A stretch of DNA of 64,000 bases from JAZRYE01 sp045600585 (GCA_045600585.1 JAZRYE010000033.1:1-64000); one strand, 5' to 3'; counted from the first letter of the stretch, positions 8,720 through 18,347 are shown. Translations and numbers: made by a program. Notes: a model not told the origin generated them from the sequence alone.

Positions 8720-9535
8720 TTATTTAATTATTGCTTCGACAACTGGTTCGATTTCAGGAAGTTCAATTTCTTCAACTTTTCCTTGGTCTACTAATGAAGC
8801 GTTGCCGCTAACAATTGGGAGTTTACCAAGTACATCAAAACCAATTTCTTTAGAAAATTCATCAATATGAGATTCACCAAATACATTGATTTTCTTGCCA
8901 CAATCAGGGCAAGCAATATATGACATATTTTCAACGACACCTAAAAGGTGAATATCCATCATTTGAGCCATCTTGATTGATTTAGTGACAATCAAGCTAA
9001 CTAAATCTTGAGGGGATGTAACAATGATTAGATCATCAATTGGTAATAATTGGAAAATAGTTAAAGAAATGTCGCCAGTTCCTGGAGGCATATCAATTAA
9101 TAAATAATCCAATTCTTCCCATAATACTTCTTCATAAAATTGTCTTACTAATTGGCCTAATAATGTGCCTCTCCAAATAATTGGATCACTGTCATTTTCT
9201 AATAATAAATTAGAAGACATGACTTTGATTCCGTTTGAACTTTGAAGTGGAAGAATTAAGCCATCTTCTCCATAAGCATTTCCTTTAACACCAAAGGCCT
9301 TAGGAATACTAGGACCAGTAATATCAGCATCAAGGATACCAACTTTAAATCCTTTTTTGTTTAAACTAGATGCAAGTAAAGAAGTAACATAACTCTTACC
9401 TACACCACCTTTACCAGAAAGGACAGCAACAATTTTCTTAATATGACTTCTGTCATTTAATTTTGCTTTTTCAATTTTCTTATCGCCACATCCAGAAGCG
9501 GATGAGCAATGATCACAGTTATGATCGCAACCCAT
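8720..9535 (-). CDS. mrp: Mrp/ApbC-type P-loop ATPase, Fe-S cluster carrier
   Basis: Mrp/NBP35 proteins bind and deliver iron-sulfur clusters in the cytoplasm in an ATP-dependent way. The deviant Walker A KGGVGKS is at residues 42-48, switch motifs follow (DADITGPS, DMPPGTGD), and a CPDC pair at 209-212 is the likely cluster site shared across a dimer. The N-terminal 20 residues contain an additional cysteine/histidine cluster (CDHNCDHCSSASGC), which may be a second metal site. The 271-residue form lacks the N-terminal DUF59 (MIP18) domain of some homologues. It lies 12 bases after the YigZ-like gene. Confidence 0.9.
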   Translation of the reverse strand: MGCDHNCDHCSSASGCGDKKIEKAKLNDRSHIKKIVAVLSGKGGVGKSYVTSLLASSLNKKGFKVGILDADITGPSIPKAFGVKGNAYGEDGLILPLQSSNGIKVMSSNLLLENDSDPIIWRGTLLGQLVRQFYEEVLWEELDYLLIDMPPGTGDISLTIFQLLPIDDLIIVTSPQDLVSLIVTKSIKMAQMMDIHLLGVVENMSYIACPDCGKKINVFGESHIDEFSKEIGFDVLGKLPIVSGNASLVDQGKVEEIELPEIEPVVEAIIK

Positions 9536-9547
9536 AATAAACCTCCA

Positions 9548-9913
9548 TTAAATTACTTTATTTGTAACATCAATACCTGCTTGTAAATATGTCCTAAGTA
9601 ATCGAGAAGCACCTAGTAAAATGCCTCCGAAATATCTAGCGACAAAAATAACACAGTTATTCATGTCTTTTTTATGTAAAAGTTCAAGAAGAGGACGACC
9701 AGCTGTTCCCTTTGGCTCCTGGTCATCACAAGACTTGCTCTTTTCTTGGCATCGATAAGCATAAACAACATGTTTTGCTTTTGGATGTTCTTTTTTAACT
9801 TCCATTAACATCTTTTTAAAATCATCGGCATTATTTAATGGAAGTAGAATCGCATAGAACTTGCTTTTGTTAAGTTCTACATATGCATCATATCTTTTAT
9901 CAACTGTTTTCAT
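9548..9913 (-). CDS. YigZ/IMPACT-family protein
   Basis: The 121-residue protein matches the UPF0029 (IMPACT N-terminal) domain: KSKFYAIL near the start, HPKAKHVVYAYR, DDQEPKGTAGRPLLELL and VARYFGGILLGASRLLRTY. These proteins have a ribosomal-S5-like fold and are linked to translation regulation, but no activity is settled. Bacterial YigZ is usually about 200 residues with a C-terminal DUF1949 domain, which is absent here. It is the first gene of the yigZ-mrp-pepP-glpK cluster. Confidence 0.85.
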   Translation of the reverse strand: MKTVDKRYDAYVELNKSKFYAILLPLNNADDFKKMLMEVKKEHPKAKHVVYAYRCQEKSKSCDDQEPKGTAGRPLLELLHKKDMNNCVIFVARYFGGILLGASRLLRTYLQAGIDVTNKVI

Positions 9914-10002
9914 AATTTAATCCAATTAGTCTTAACTTAAAAGTTATGACTACAAACGAAACTATTTTTAGTGTATAGTTTTTTCATTAGGAAATAAAGA
10001 GA

Positions 10003-10809
10003 ATGTTATTTAAAAATAAAATTTGTCCAAAGTGTAAATCATCTTATGATGAAGCGTTTTATACATGCCCTAATTGTAAAGAAAAGAATGATTTAAACTT
10101 GCCTAAATCACATAAATCCATTTCATTTATCCCTCCAGTATTTCAAATAGGCGTCTTTTTTATCGGATGGATTGGACTACAAGTATTATTTGTTTTGATG
10201 CAATTTATTGTTTCTGCTTTTGTCGACGAGATAACTTTAAATGCCTTAGCTGTTATAGATTATGGTTCATATGTTTTCTTATTTGGAGCTTTAGTATTAG
10301 CAATAATGCCTTTTATAAAATCGATTCTTCAGCATTTTAAGAAATGGGAAAACTATATTTACGGAATTGGTTACGGGGTAACTTTAATTGTTATTACGAT
10401 GTTATATTCCTTATTAATATCTCAATTAGTTAATGTAAGCGATAATGCAAATCAACAAACTGCACAAAATTTGACAAAAGCATTCCCTTTTTTAGCACTT
10501 ATTTTCTTAGGATTTATTGGTCCAATTTGTGAGGAATTAACTTATCGACTTGGCTTATTTACATTATTAAAAAGAATCAATAAGTTTTTACCATACATTC
10601 TTGTTCCAATCATTTTTGGATTTATCCATTTTGATTTTACATGTTTCGGAACAGAAACCATGGTAAACGAACTTGTTAATGTTCCATCTTATATAATTGC
10701 TGGACTTATTTTATCGCTTGCTTATAGCCATAAAGGTTTAGCTTGTTCAACTACCGCCCACATCATAAACAATGTATTTTCATTGATCATGATTTTAATA
10801 GGAATCTAA
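10003..10809 (+). CDS. CPBP-family intramembrane glutamic protease with zinc ribbon
   Basis: A zinc ribbon (C8, C11, C22, C25) precedes about seven membrane helices. The CPBP (Abi/CAAX protease-bacteriocin-processing) motifs are present in order: EELTYR at about 177-182, the FGFIHF histidine motif near 205-210 and the HIINN motif near 250. The family cleaves membrane-embedded or lipidated substrates; in bacteria it is often tied to bacteriocin immunity or protein processing, but the substrate here is unknown. A fused N-terminal zinc ribbon recurs in Firmicutes members. TraX-like and thioredoxin genes follow within 12 bases each, so the three look co-transcribed. Confidence 0.85.
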   Translation: MLFKNKICPKCKSSYDEAFYTCPNCKEKNDLNLPKSHKSISFIPPVFQIGVFFIGWIGLQVLFVLMQFIVSAFVDEITLNALAVIDYGSYVFLFGALVLAIMPFIKSILQHFKKWENYIYGIGYGVTLIVITMLYSLLISQLVNVSDNANQQTAQNLTKAFPFLALIFLGFIGPICEELTYRLGLFTLLKRINKFLPYILVPIIFGFIHFDFTCFGTETMVNELVNVPSYIIAGLILSLAYSHKGLACSTTAHIINNVFSLIMILIGI

Positions 10810-10813
10810 AAGT

Positions 10814-11725
10814 ATGGAAATGATTGAAAACCAAGAAAAGTCAAAACTAATAATAAGTAACTTTATTTTAAAGTTGATTGCAATAATCACAATGACATTC
10901 GATCACATAGGATACATTTTGCAGGGTTACTATTTTCATGGTTGGTTAGAATATCTTCCATTAGCAATGAGAACTATCGGAAGATTATCTTTGCCTTTAT
11001 TTTGTTTTTGCATTGCAGAAGGAATTAGACATACAAGAAGCATTGGGAAATATATGCTTAGATTAGGTATTGTTGGTTCAATTATTTCTTTGTCCTACAT
11101 CATTACTGACTTTGTGCCATTTTTCCATGAAAACGGAATTGTTATACCAAAAATGGGAAACATCTTTTTAGATTTAATTCTTGGTGGATTAGGAGCTTAT
11201 TTAATTTCTAATAAGAATAAAGGAATTAAAGCATTAGCTATTTTACCAATAGCCTTTGGAATTGTTTCATATGCTGTCGATGTATATGAAATTAATACTA
11301 CAGTAATGATAAATTGGTTACCTTACTATGTAAGAACACAAGGTGGATGGTATGGAATTGTTTTAATTATTGGTTTTTATTTATCTTATTCATTAAGTGA
11401 TTTATTCTTCAAATGGCAGCATAACTTAAATGGATTAGATCCAGAAGCTTTAAAGGATACAACATACGGAAGAACAATTAATAACATTATGGCGTGTCTA
11501 GTTCTTATTATTGTTTCATTAGTTTTATTTGTTATTCATTTAATGGGATATACACTTTTCGATATACCAACTCAAAACGCTTGTATGCTTGCAGGATTAT
11601 TTATCTTCTTTTATAGCGGCAAACGTGGTTACAACAAAAAATGGTTTAATATTGCTTCTTACATATATTATCCAATGCATTTCATTTTGTTATTTTTAAT
11701 TTTTACATTATTATTAGGAATGTAG
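10814..11725 (+). CDS. TraX-family membrane protein
   Basis: This 303-residue protein has about eight hydrophobic segments and the TraX opening (FILKLIAIITMTFDHIGYIL, then RTIGRLSLPLFCFCIAEG). The family is named after the F-plasmid pilin acetyltransferase, but chromosomal members in Firmicutes lie away from conjugation genes and are presumed membrane acyltransferases of unknown substrate. No conjugation genes are nearby. It starts 4 bases after the CPBP protease stop. Confidence 0.8.
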   Translation: MEMIENQEKSKLIISNFILKLIAIITMTFDHIGYILQGYYFHGWLEYLPLAMRTIGRLSLPLFCFCIAEGIRHTRSIGKYMLRLGIVGSIISLSYIITDFVPFFHENGIVIPKMGNIFLDLILGGLGAYLISNKNKGIKALAILPIAFGIVSYAVDVYEINTTVMINWLPYYVRTQGGWYGIVLIIGFYLSYSLSDLFFKWQHNLNGLDPEALKDTTYGRTINNIMACLVLIIVSLVLFVIHLMGYTLFDIPTQNACMLAGLFIFFYSGKRGYNKKWFNIASYIYYPMHFILLFLIFTLLLGM

Positions 11726-11737
11726 GAGGAACTATTT

Positions 11738-12049
11738 ATGATTAAATATGTTGAAACTATTGAAGAATTTGACTCCACGATTAGCAAAGGAAAAACACTT
11801 GTTGATTTCTATGCTATCTGGTGTGGTCCATGTAACATGTTAACTCCAATTCTTGAAGAAATGGATGAACAAGGTGATTTTAAAGATATTAAAGTTGTTA
11901 AAGTAAATGTAGATGATTTAATGGAAATTGCAGAAAGATATAGTGTGTATTCAATTCCAACATTAATTCTATTTGAAGATGGAAAAGTGGTAAAAAAGAC
12001 ACTAGGATATCAAAATAAGAATCAACTTTTACAATTTATTACAAAATAA
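11738..12049 (+). CDS. trxA: Thioredoxin
   Basis: This is a 103-residue cytoplasmic disulfide reductase of standard thioredoxin length. The active site WCGPC is at residues 28-32, the cis-proline segment SIPTLILF follows near 70-77, and a final GYQNKNQL helix closes the fold. The start ATG follows AGGAGGAACTATT. It is the third gene of the CPBP-TraX-Trx cluster and is followed by the promoter of tRNA-Gly. Confidence 0.93.
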   Translation: MIKYVETIEEFDSTISKGKTLVDFYAIWCGPCNMLTPILEEMDEQGDFKDIKVVKVNVDDLMEIAERYSVYSIPTLILFEDGKVVKKTLGYQNKNQLLQFITK

Positions 12050-12050
12050 T

Positions 12051-12078
12051 TTGATAATTTGGATAAGTGGTTTATAAT
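12051..12078 (+). promoter_or_regulatory. Promoter of tRNA-Gly
   Basis: TTGATA (12051-12056), a 16-base spacer and TATAAT (12073-12078) lie 20 bases before the mature tRNA 5' end. This is a close match to a housekeeping sigma-70/SigA promoter. Confidence 0.75.
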
Positions 12079-12097
12079 ATAAATCGCTATCCGAAAT

Positions 12098-12171
12098 GCA
12101 GGTGTAGTTCAGTGGTAGAACACTAGCCTTCCAAGCTAGTTATGCGGGTCCGATTCCCGTCACCTGCTCCA
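12098..12171 (+). tRNA. tRNA-Gly(TCC)
   Basis: The acceptor stem GCAGGTG pairs with CACCTGC, followed by discriminator T and an encoded CCA. The anticodon loop CTTCCAA gives anticodon TCC for glycine codon GGA. The 3' 19 bases (12153-12171) are the attachment core of the integrated element and are repeated at 21929-21947. Confidence 0.97.
12153..12171 (+). repeat. attL core of the integrated element (19-bp direct repeat)
   Basis: ATTCCCGTCACCTGCTCCA, the T-arm and acceptor end of tRNA-Gly, recurs identically at 21929-21947 in the same orientation. The flanking bases differ on both sides, so the shared core is exactly 19 bp. The repeat copy inside the functional tRNA means the tRNA remains intact after integration. 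Confidence 0.92.
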
Positions 12172-12180
12172 TTATAAATA

Positions 12181-12203
12181 AAAGCACGATTAATTCGTGC
12201 TTT
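12181..12203 (+). terminator. Element-borne terminator after tRNA-Gly
   Basis: AAAGCACGA (12181-12189) and TCGTGCTTT (12195-12203) form a stem with loop TTAAT and a T run. It lies just inside the element, so the element brings a replacement terminator for the tRNA whose native terminator was displaced to 21961. Confidence 0.85.
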
Positions 12204-12210
12204 TTTAATG

Positions 12211-12247
12211 TTTGGGTAACAATTGGGGAGAAATTTGGGTGCTAAAT
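12211..12247. repeat. Candidate integrase arm-type sites, left end
   Basis: TTTGGGTAACAA (12211-12222) and ATTTGGGTGCTAAA (12233-12246) are near-repeats. A related copy, AATTGGGTAGCAAAAT, is at 21812-21827 by the right end. Short repeats near both att sites are what tyrosine integrases bind through their N-terminal arm domain; the role is inferred. Confidence 0.4.
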
Positions 12248-15200
12248 GTCTTTTTTGTCGTAACCCAACTTAATTAAGAATCCATTAAGAAGTGTTTTGT
12301 TACTTTCAGACACATTGTAACCGCTTAAGTAAGCGAGCAATAATTTCTCTTGTTTTGTATATCCACGTAATGTGTTAATCTTTTTGACCTTTTCTTCTTT
12401 TGTAGCAGATGAGCCAAGTTCTTGCATTGTTAAGATATAACGAGCCATATCCACGTCACCATTTGTGTAATATAGCAATTTAGCAATTCTTCCTGAAGGT
12501 GCTTGAGCAAGTGCACGAGACTTAGCATAATCTGCGTAATAAGAGTAAACTTTCTTAATCATATTCGCTTTTGATTCATCATCAGAAGTTTTATATGCTT
12601 CTATCTTGAGTAATTCAGGAATTACCTTGTTCACTTTTTCATACGCTGTATTATATGCGAGTACTTGAGCACGATTGAATTTAACCGTGTCGCCTACTTC
12701 GTTTACGTATGTCTTTGCGTTTGCCGAAGGAGTTGCATTATATCCTGCTTCTGACAACCTTACCAATTCGTTTAGCGTCTTTTCATCATTGATAGAATTA
12801 CCATAGATATTTGACCACGCACCTAATTGAGCAGTAGCAAGTTTTGTTTGACCTGTCTTTGCGTATTCAGTGTATTGCTTTTTCATATAAGAAGAACTTA
12901 AACCTTTGACCCAATTTTGAGCAGTTAATGAACCTTCTTTATCAACTTGATACCACAAGCCCATAAACAATTGATAGATGTTGTTTGCAGGAACGCCTGT
13001 CAATTCTAAGCCATTAAATACAAGATTGAATATCGCTTTCTTGATGTCATTTTCTTTTTTAGTTTCAATAGCCGTTTGCACTTGCTTGTAGCAGTCGATT
13101 AATCTATTCAATCTCTCAACTGTGAATGCAGACACGTCTGAGTTGTTTTCAATCGCATTGGCGATAGTTCCGACATAAGGAAGCCAATTTATCGTACTTT
13201 CTAAGAAAGCGTCTCTAAGCGTCTCTTTTTGATTGATATAACCCCATTGTTCTCTTCCTGTAAACCACTTCTTAAATTGAGAAATGAATACTGCTCCGAA
13301 CCCTTGGAGAATTAATGATATGATGAGGCTTGATAATTTCTTACCAAATTTGGCTTTGAAATGGTATCTTTCCTTGTCTGCTTGAGATTTCCAAAACACT
13401 CTTTCTTCTTCTGAGATAGAAGTATCTTTTGCCTTATTTTCGTAAATTTCAAGTCTCTTATTAGAGGCTTTCTTTTCTACTAAAATTTCTTCCATTGCTT
13501 GAGTTTTGTTTTGACTATCTGAATGGAAACGACCCATAGTATCGCGTGCTATAGCACCTGCGTCTCCACTACGTAATCGTGACATAAACATAGGGTCACT
13601 ATTTGATTGAGTTAAGATAGTCATTCCTTGTAATACATGAGCGACTTCTTGTGCATACTCTTTGGAGCCACGTTTAAATTCGTAAGTACCATTCTTTATT
13701 CCTTGATTTACGATTTGTTGTGCTAAAGCATAGCCGTGCGTAGATACAACCGTGCTATCGAGCCATTCCATAGGTTTTAAAACAACTTGACCGATTGTAG
13801 AAGGCAAATTGCCATTCATAATTGCTTTAATTACATCGCCTTCGTTAAATCTTTCAATAAAGTAACCGTTTGATTCCATTAAAGATTGTTTAATTTGACC
13901 CATACGGAAGAAATTTGAAACTGCTTGAGGAATTGTCTTTAACCACATACCGAATGTTACGCGTTCGTCAATAAACCACGCATAATCAGAAAGCAATTGT
14001 CTTGGAACAGAGCCTAATAAGTTAAAGCCTAATGCAGATACTTGTCCGATGTTGCCAATTTTTTCAATGACACCACCTTTTTTCTCAACAATGTCTTTTC
14101 CTAAAGCAATCTTAGTTAGATATGGAGACCATACTGATTTCCAATTAGGAACAAACTTTTCTAAATAATATTCGAGCGTATGGTTGCCTGCTTCAGGCAC
14201 GGTTGTGTTTAACATAACACGTAAGTCTTCGACCCATTGTGCTTGTTCGCCCCAACTTGATACGCTATCAATATTAGATTGAAGCATTGATGTTGCGCTA
14301 TTCCATTTATAATGGTTTTTATTATTAACACGACCCTTTAAGAATCCTTGTAGCATTGTGCTTAAGTATCCTGCGTCGTAAATGCTTGTAGCACCAATAC
14401 CTGTATTTACTTGTCCTACACGTTGTGTATTTACATAAGTTCCTTTGTGCACTTCAAGCATATTTTTGATACCGAAATAATCTTCGATAATCTTTGATTT
14501 GTAGTCATAGTCAACGCCATTGTAATATTTTTTAAATACCAAGTCAGCCCATTGTTTGACTTTAGAATTCATCTTACTGAACATATTTTGATAATCGCTA
14601 TCACTGAATTTAAAGTCCATATCAGTTTTAGTTTTCTCATTGTAGTGATTGAATCCTGTCTTGAGCAATTGTTCTTTCGCACTTAAGTAAGTCCAATATG
14701 CGCCTACAATATCGTTTTGCGTTGCGTTGAACGTATTTCCGTATCTATCAGTAAGTTTAATTGTCTTCTTGTTTAATTCTTTTAGTAATGCTCCTTTTTT
14801 ATTGAATCCTGCTTCTTTAGATAAGCCTTCTAAAACAAATCTTTCGAACTCAGACTTCTTGAGAATTCTATTTGATGAAACTTCGAAGTATGTATCAGTT
14901 AAATGCTTAACCAATGGGTGGTCATATCCTAAATATCTTCTTAAGAATACAGGCAAAGCGATGTCAGTATCTAATAAACCTTTTAGTTTTCCATATTTAT
15001 TATCAGCAAATGTAGGAGCCAATGCGTTTGCAACAATAGTTCCGTCCATTGCTTTTTTAATTTTTTCTAAGTGCTTTTCACTTGTAAGTTGATTTACTCG
15101 AGTAAGTATGCGTCCACGGATAGCATTGAATAATTGTATTTCCTTGAGAGTTGGTTCTCTATCAGGGAATTTTCCGTCTTCGAAACTTTCTTCTAATGTA

Positions 15201-18181
15201 TCAACCAAATCGCTTAATGTTTGGTCATAGTAGTTTTGATAATTTTCAGGAGTATATTCTGCAAAGTTATTAACTAATTTAGTAAATGAACTTGGAGCAA
15301 TGTTTTTTTCACTCTTTGATAATAAGAAACCTTTAGTTAAGTTCTTGTAAAGTGTGATTTCGTTGACGACATTTTCGCCACCAATCTTAATTGCTCTACT
15401 ATCTTCGAACTTTTTAGTTAAAGTCTTTTGATTTTTAATTGCGGTAACATACTCACTTGTGAGCATTGCTCTGTTATGGACGTATTGAGCGTACTTTCTG
15501 ATAGTATTAATATACTTTTCTTTCCACTTGGTTAAAGTGCTCTTGTTTCCGCTATTTTTAACAAGTTCTTTAATACGGTTTTCAATTTCAGAACGTTGAC
15601 CATAAGTTGACATTTCAACAGCAACTAAATCACCATTGCCGTTTTTGTAGTATGCTTTTGATTTCTCAATTGTATCTACAATATCCTTGACAACTGCGTC
15701 CATATCATTTTTTAAATTGATATTCTCAAAAGTTGTATCAATGAACTTCGATTTACCGTCGTAAATCCTAATTTTTTCGATAGTAGGAATGTCGTCCATT
15801 ACGTACTTAAGCACGTCGTTCACGACACCACGTATGTCCTTGATTGAGTACACGCTTTCGTGATGTAAGTTTGCGCTATCACGGATTAATTCATTCTTTA
15901 ATTTGTCTGTTTTTTTAAGGGCAGTACTACTTCTTTTGTATCTTTCATCTTCTAATAAGGATTTATAAAATTCGCTTGTTGCCTTTGCTTTGCCTTTTTT
16001 GATTAAATTATCAATTTCACTGACAACTTTATCGCACCATTCCTTATTAAGCATATTGTCTACGCCTGCATAAGTGTCTGCGATAATTTCTTCAGTAATG
16101 TAAACATCACGCATTGAATCTTCTGAATATTCATCTCCCCAAATGTCGTTGTATCTGTCATAGACTTTTTGGAATTCTGCTTTATCAGGATAACTTTCCA
16201 CAATGTCTTTAATATTAGTTGTTGCATATCCAAAGAACTTGTCTAATACTGCATGAACAAACTCGTGCTTGCTTACTTTAGATAAAATATCTCCATAATT
16301 GTTATCTAACAATAACACTATTTCGCCTTTGTTTGGGCTATAAAATCCTTCAGTACCATAAAATTCTTTTTCAATTGAATCCAAGGCAAAAATGGTTTTT
16401 ACACCAATTTTATGATACATATCTTCTACTTCTTTCATTTCAGAAGTATAGGCTGATTTATTAATTTGTTTGATTTTAATTTTTTCACCAGCAACATCAA
16501 CTGCTGATTCTTTGTATTGCAAAGTTTCCCTTACTAATCTTGTGTAGTTTCTTTGGTCTTTTGCGCTTTCAAATTTTCTTCCATTTTCTTGACTGTATCT
16601 TTGTAGTTCTTGAATGGTACTATCATTCGCATTCCGTTTGATAATCTCACTGTTACTGTTGGTTCTGATTTGTCCATATTTAACATTCCTTTCTAAAATA
16701 TTTTTATTATTAAATATAGTTACGGAGCCGTCTTTCTTGACAATACTATCATAACCTAATTTTTCTAAGACATCGTTTACATTCATTCCTGACCTTTTTG
16801 CGATGTAGTTAAGGACTGACAACTCATTTTCTTGGTTGTTCAATTTCAAATTATATGTTTTCTTTAGCGAATTTTGAATACCAAAAATAGAAGATACTTT
16901 TTCGAATGATAATTCGCTTTTAACATCTTTGATATTTAACGGATTCTTAGAATATACGAAAGAGCCGTTATCACTTCTATCAGTCTCTTTTAAATTGATA
17001 CTTGAATAATAACTATTGCCGTCAACATTATTGTCATAATCAGCATTTTTTGTTGAATAAAGTTTAGCAGTACCGTCTGTGTTAACTAATCTTGTTGTTT
17101 TTAACTTAGATTCATTTTCTTTAGAAACAACCAATTTTTTTACAGTATTATCGACACTCTTTGTTAGACCCAATCTATCAAGCATATTGCGTGCTTGCTT
17201 TTGCACTTTTGCGTCTTCGCTAGTCATCATTTCTTCAATGATTTTTCCATTAGTCTCAATTAAATTATTGATTTGTTCTTTGATTTGCGCACGCGTTTCT
17301 GTATCGGTGGTTTTATCATATTGCTTAGATAAGTCTGAAATTGTTTCATTATTTTCAAACACTTCAGCACCACGACCAAATTGTCTATTGTTACTTATCT
17401 CAGAAATACCTGACATAATACCGCCTGATACAGCACCTGATAAGCCTGCGAGAGCAACACCTTTCCAATAGTCGCCTGTTTTGTATTCATCTAAAGCGTC
17501 TTTGTCGTATGTTACTTTTTTAAGAATAGGATTTAAAAGTTCTGAAATTACTTCTTCAGTGCCTTCCTGTACCATTTCGTTAAGAAGTTCTTTAACAGTT
17601 GATTTCTTAACTGATTTGCCAATATTAGAACCTCCAACACCACCTTCAGGGAAAATCCATTCAGTTCCTGCTTCAACTGCACCACTTAAAGCACCATAGC
17701 CAATTGCTTGACCTCTAGTTGCGCCTTGTTGGCGTGCTTCATTTGTTGAGTGACCTGCACTAGAAACACCCATAATACCTGTGGATACCACTTTTTGACC
17801 ATATTGACCCAATTTGCTGAATCCGCCTGATACTTGAATAGCAGGGAGCATTTCGCCAATAGAATGAGCGATTCCGCCTGCGAATTGACCGACTTCAGTA
17901 TTTGAAATTAATGAAGTATCAAAGCCGTATTTCTCGTCTTTAACTTGATTGTAATCTGTATCAACAAAAGCGTCTGCTTTTCTATTCTTACCGTCAATGG
18001 CATTTCCAAGTTCAGTTAAGCCTCTACCTAACCAATAAGTGAGATAAGAAGCACCTCCTGTGAGTATACCTTGTGCTAAAGCGTTTCCGCCTTCTTTGCC
18101 ACCTACGCCTGCGCTTAAGAAATCCTTAGTTTCTTTATTAAGGTTCAGTTCCAACAGATGACAATGTGCTACCTGACACAT
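12242..18181 (-). CDS. Giant phage polyvalent protein with zincin domain
   Basis: At 1979 residues this is the largest gene of the window. Residues 1-270 are Gly/Ala-rich and hydrophobic (GGASYLTYW, GYGALSGAVEAGTEWIF, EEVISELLNPILKKVTYD), a pattern seen at the start of large Firmicutes prophage proteins. About 370-500 resembles a degenerate ADP-ribosyltransferase-type polyvalent domain ending YDSIVKKDGSVTIFNNKN. HEFVH at 639-643, with TEEIIADTYAG some 50 residues later, is a zinc metallopeptidase signature. The rest is mostly helical, with a hydrophobic stretch near 1613-1635. Such proteins are thought to be injected with phage DNA. The ATG at 18181 has no ribosome binding site and overlaps another frame, so the true N-terminus is probably lost upstream. 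Confidence 0.7.
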   Translation of the reverse strand: MCQVAHCHLLELNLNKETKDFLSAGVGGKEGGNALAQGILTGGASYLTYWLGRGLTELGNAIDGKNRKADAFVDTDYNQVKDEKYGFDTSLISNTEVGQFAGGIAHSIGEMLPAIQVSGGFSKLGQYGQKVVSTGIMGVSSAGHSTNEARQQGATRGQAIGYGALSGAVEAGTEWIFPEGGVGGSNIGKSVKKSTVKELLNEMVQEGTEEVISELLNPILKKVTYDKDALDEYKTGDYWKGVALAGLSGAVSGGIMSGISEISNNRQFGRGAEVFENNETISDLSKQYDKTTDTETRAQIKEQINNLIETNGKIIEEMMTSEDAKVQKQARNMLDRLGLTKSVDNTVKKLVVSKENESKLKTTRLVNTDGTAKLYSTKNADYDNNVDGNSYYSSINLKETDRSDNGSFVYSKNPLNIKDVKSELSFEKVSSIFGIQNSLKKTYNLKLNNQENELSVLNYIAKRSGMNVNDVLEKLGYDSIVKKDGSVTIFNNKNILERNVKYGQIRTNSNSEIIKRNANDSTIQELQRYSQENGRKFESAKDQRNYTRLVRETLQYKESAVDVAGEKIKIKQINKSAYTSEMKEVEDMYHKIGVKTIFALDSIEKEFYGTEGFYSPNKGEIVLLLDNNYGDILSKVSKHEFVHAVLDKFFGYATTNIKDIVESYPDKAEFQKVYDRYNDIWGDEYSEDSMRDVYITEEIIADTYAGVDNMLNKEWCDKVVSEIDNLIKKGKAKATSEFYKSLLEDERYKRSSTALKKTDKLKNELIRDSANLHHESVYSIKDIRGVVNDVLKYVMDDIPTIEKIRIYDGKSKFIDTTFENINLKNDMDAVVKDIVDTIEKSKAYYKNGNGDLVAVEMSTYGQRSEIENRIKELVKNSGNKSTLTKWKEKYINTIRKYAQYVHNRAMLTSEYVTAIKNQKTLTKKFEDSRAIKIGGENVVNEITLYKNLTKGFLLSKSEKNIAPSSFTKLVNNFAEYTPENYQNYYDQTLSDLVDTLEESFEDGKFPDREPTLKEIQLFNAIRGRILTRVNQLTSEKHLEKIKKAMDGTIVANALAPTFADNKYGKLKGLLDTDIALPVFLRRYLGYDHPLVKHLTDTYFEVSSNRILKKSEFERFVLEGLSKEAGFNKKGALLKELNKKTIKLTDRYGNTFNATQNDIVGAYWTYLSAKEQLLKTGFNHYNEKTKTDMDFKFSDSDYQNMFSKMNSKVKQWADLVFKKYYNGVDYDYKSKIIEDYFGIKNMLEVHKGTYVNTQRVGQVNTGIGATSIYDAGYLSTMLQGFLKGRVNNKNHYKWNSATSMLQSNIDSVSSWGEQAQWVEDLRVMLNTTVPEAGNHTLEYYLEKFVPNWKSVWSPYLTKIALGKDIVEKKGGVIEKIGNIGQVSALGFNLLGSVPRQLLSDYAWFIDERVTFGMWLKTIPQAVSNFFRMGQIKQSLMESNGYFIERFNEGDVIKAIMNGNLPSTIGQVVLKPMEWLDSTVVSTHGYALAQQIVNQGIKNGTYEFKRGSKEYAQEVAHVLQGMTILTQSNSDPMFMSRLRSGDAGAIARDTMGRFHSDSQNKTQAMEEILVEKKASNKRLEIYENKAKDTSISEEERVFWKSQADKERYHFKAKFGKKLSSLIISLILQGFGAVFISQFKKWFTGREQWGYINQKETLRDAFLESTINWLPYVGTIANAIENNSDVSAFTVERLNRLIDCYKQVQTAIETKKENDIKKAIFNLVFNGLELTGVPANNIYQLFMGLWYQVDKEGSLTAQNWVKGLSSSYMKKQYTEYAKTGQTKLATAQLGAWSNIYGNSINDEKTLNELVRLSEAGYNATPSANAKTYVNEVGDTVKFNRAQVLAYNTAYEKVNKVIPELLKIEAYKTSDDESKANMIKKVYSYYADYAKSRALAQAPSGRIAKLLYYTNGDVDMARYILTMQELGSSATKEEKVKKINTLRGYTKQEKLLLAYLSGYNVSESNKTLLNGFLIKLGYDKKDI

Positions 18182-18347
18182 ATTTTAATTCGTTTAAGTA
18201 CACAGGCACTGTTTCGCCTAAGTTGTTTAACAAATAGTTGAATCTGTCTTCATCTGTTTCGTTATTTTTACGGGCAACTAACTTAATAGTGTTTCCGTCA
18301 ACTTGGAAATCACAGTCACTTAGGCAAGCAGTATTCGCCGTGTCTTT
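18138..18347 (-). pseudogene. Open frame fragment without start, upstream of the giant protein
   Basis: Between stops at 18348 and 18138 one minus-strand frame encodes 69 residues of protein-like composition (CDFQVDGNTIKLVARKNNE, then DRFNYLLNNLGETVPVYLNE) with no ATG, and TTG only internally. It overlaps the end of the 60-residue frame at 18316 and the beginning of the 1979-residue frame at 18181, each in a different phase. It is best read as a remnant of a longer gene broken by frameshifts or deletions. Confidence 0.5.

Noticed and set aside
10814..11725. TraX as evidence for a conjugative plasmid
   Set aside because: Chromosomal TraX-family genes are common in Firmicutes and no transfer genes are nearby.
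14727..15092. Plus-strand open frame inside the giant phage gene
   Set aside because: It is the antisense shadow of the 1979-residue protein, with no ribosome binding site or family likeness.
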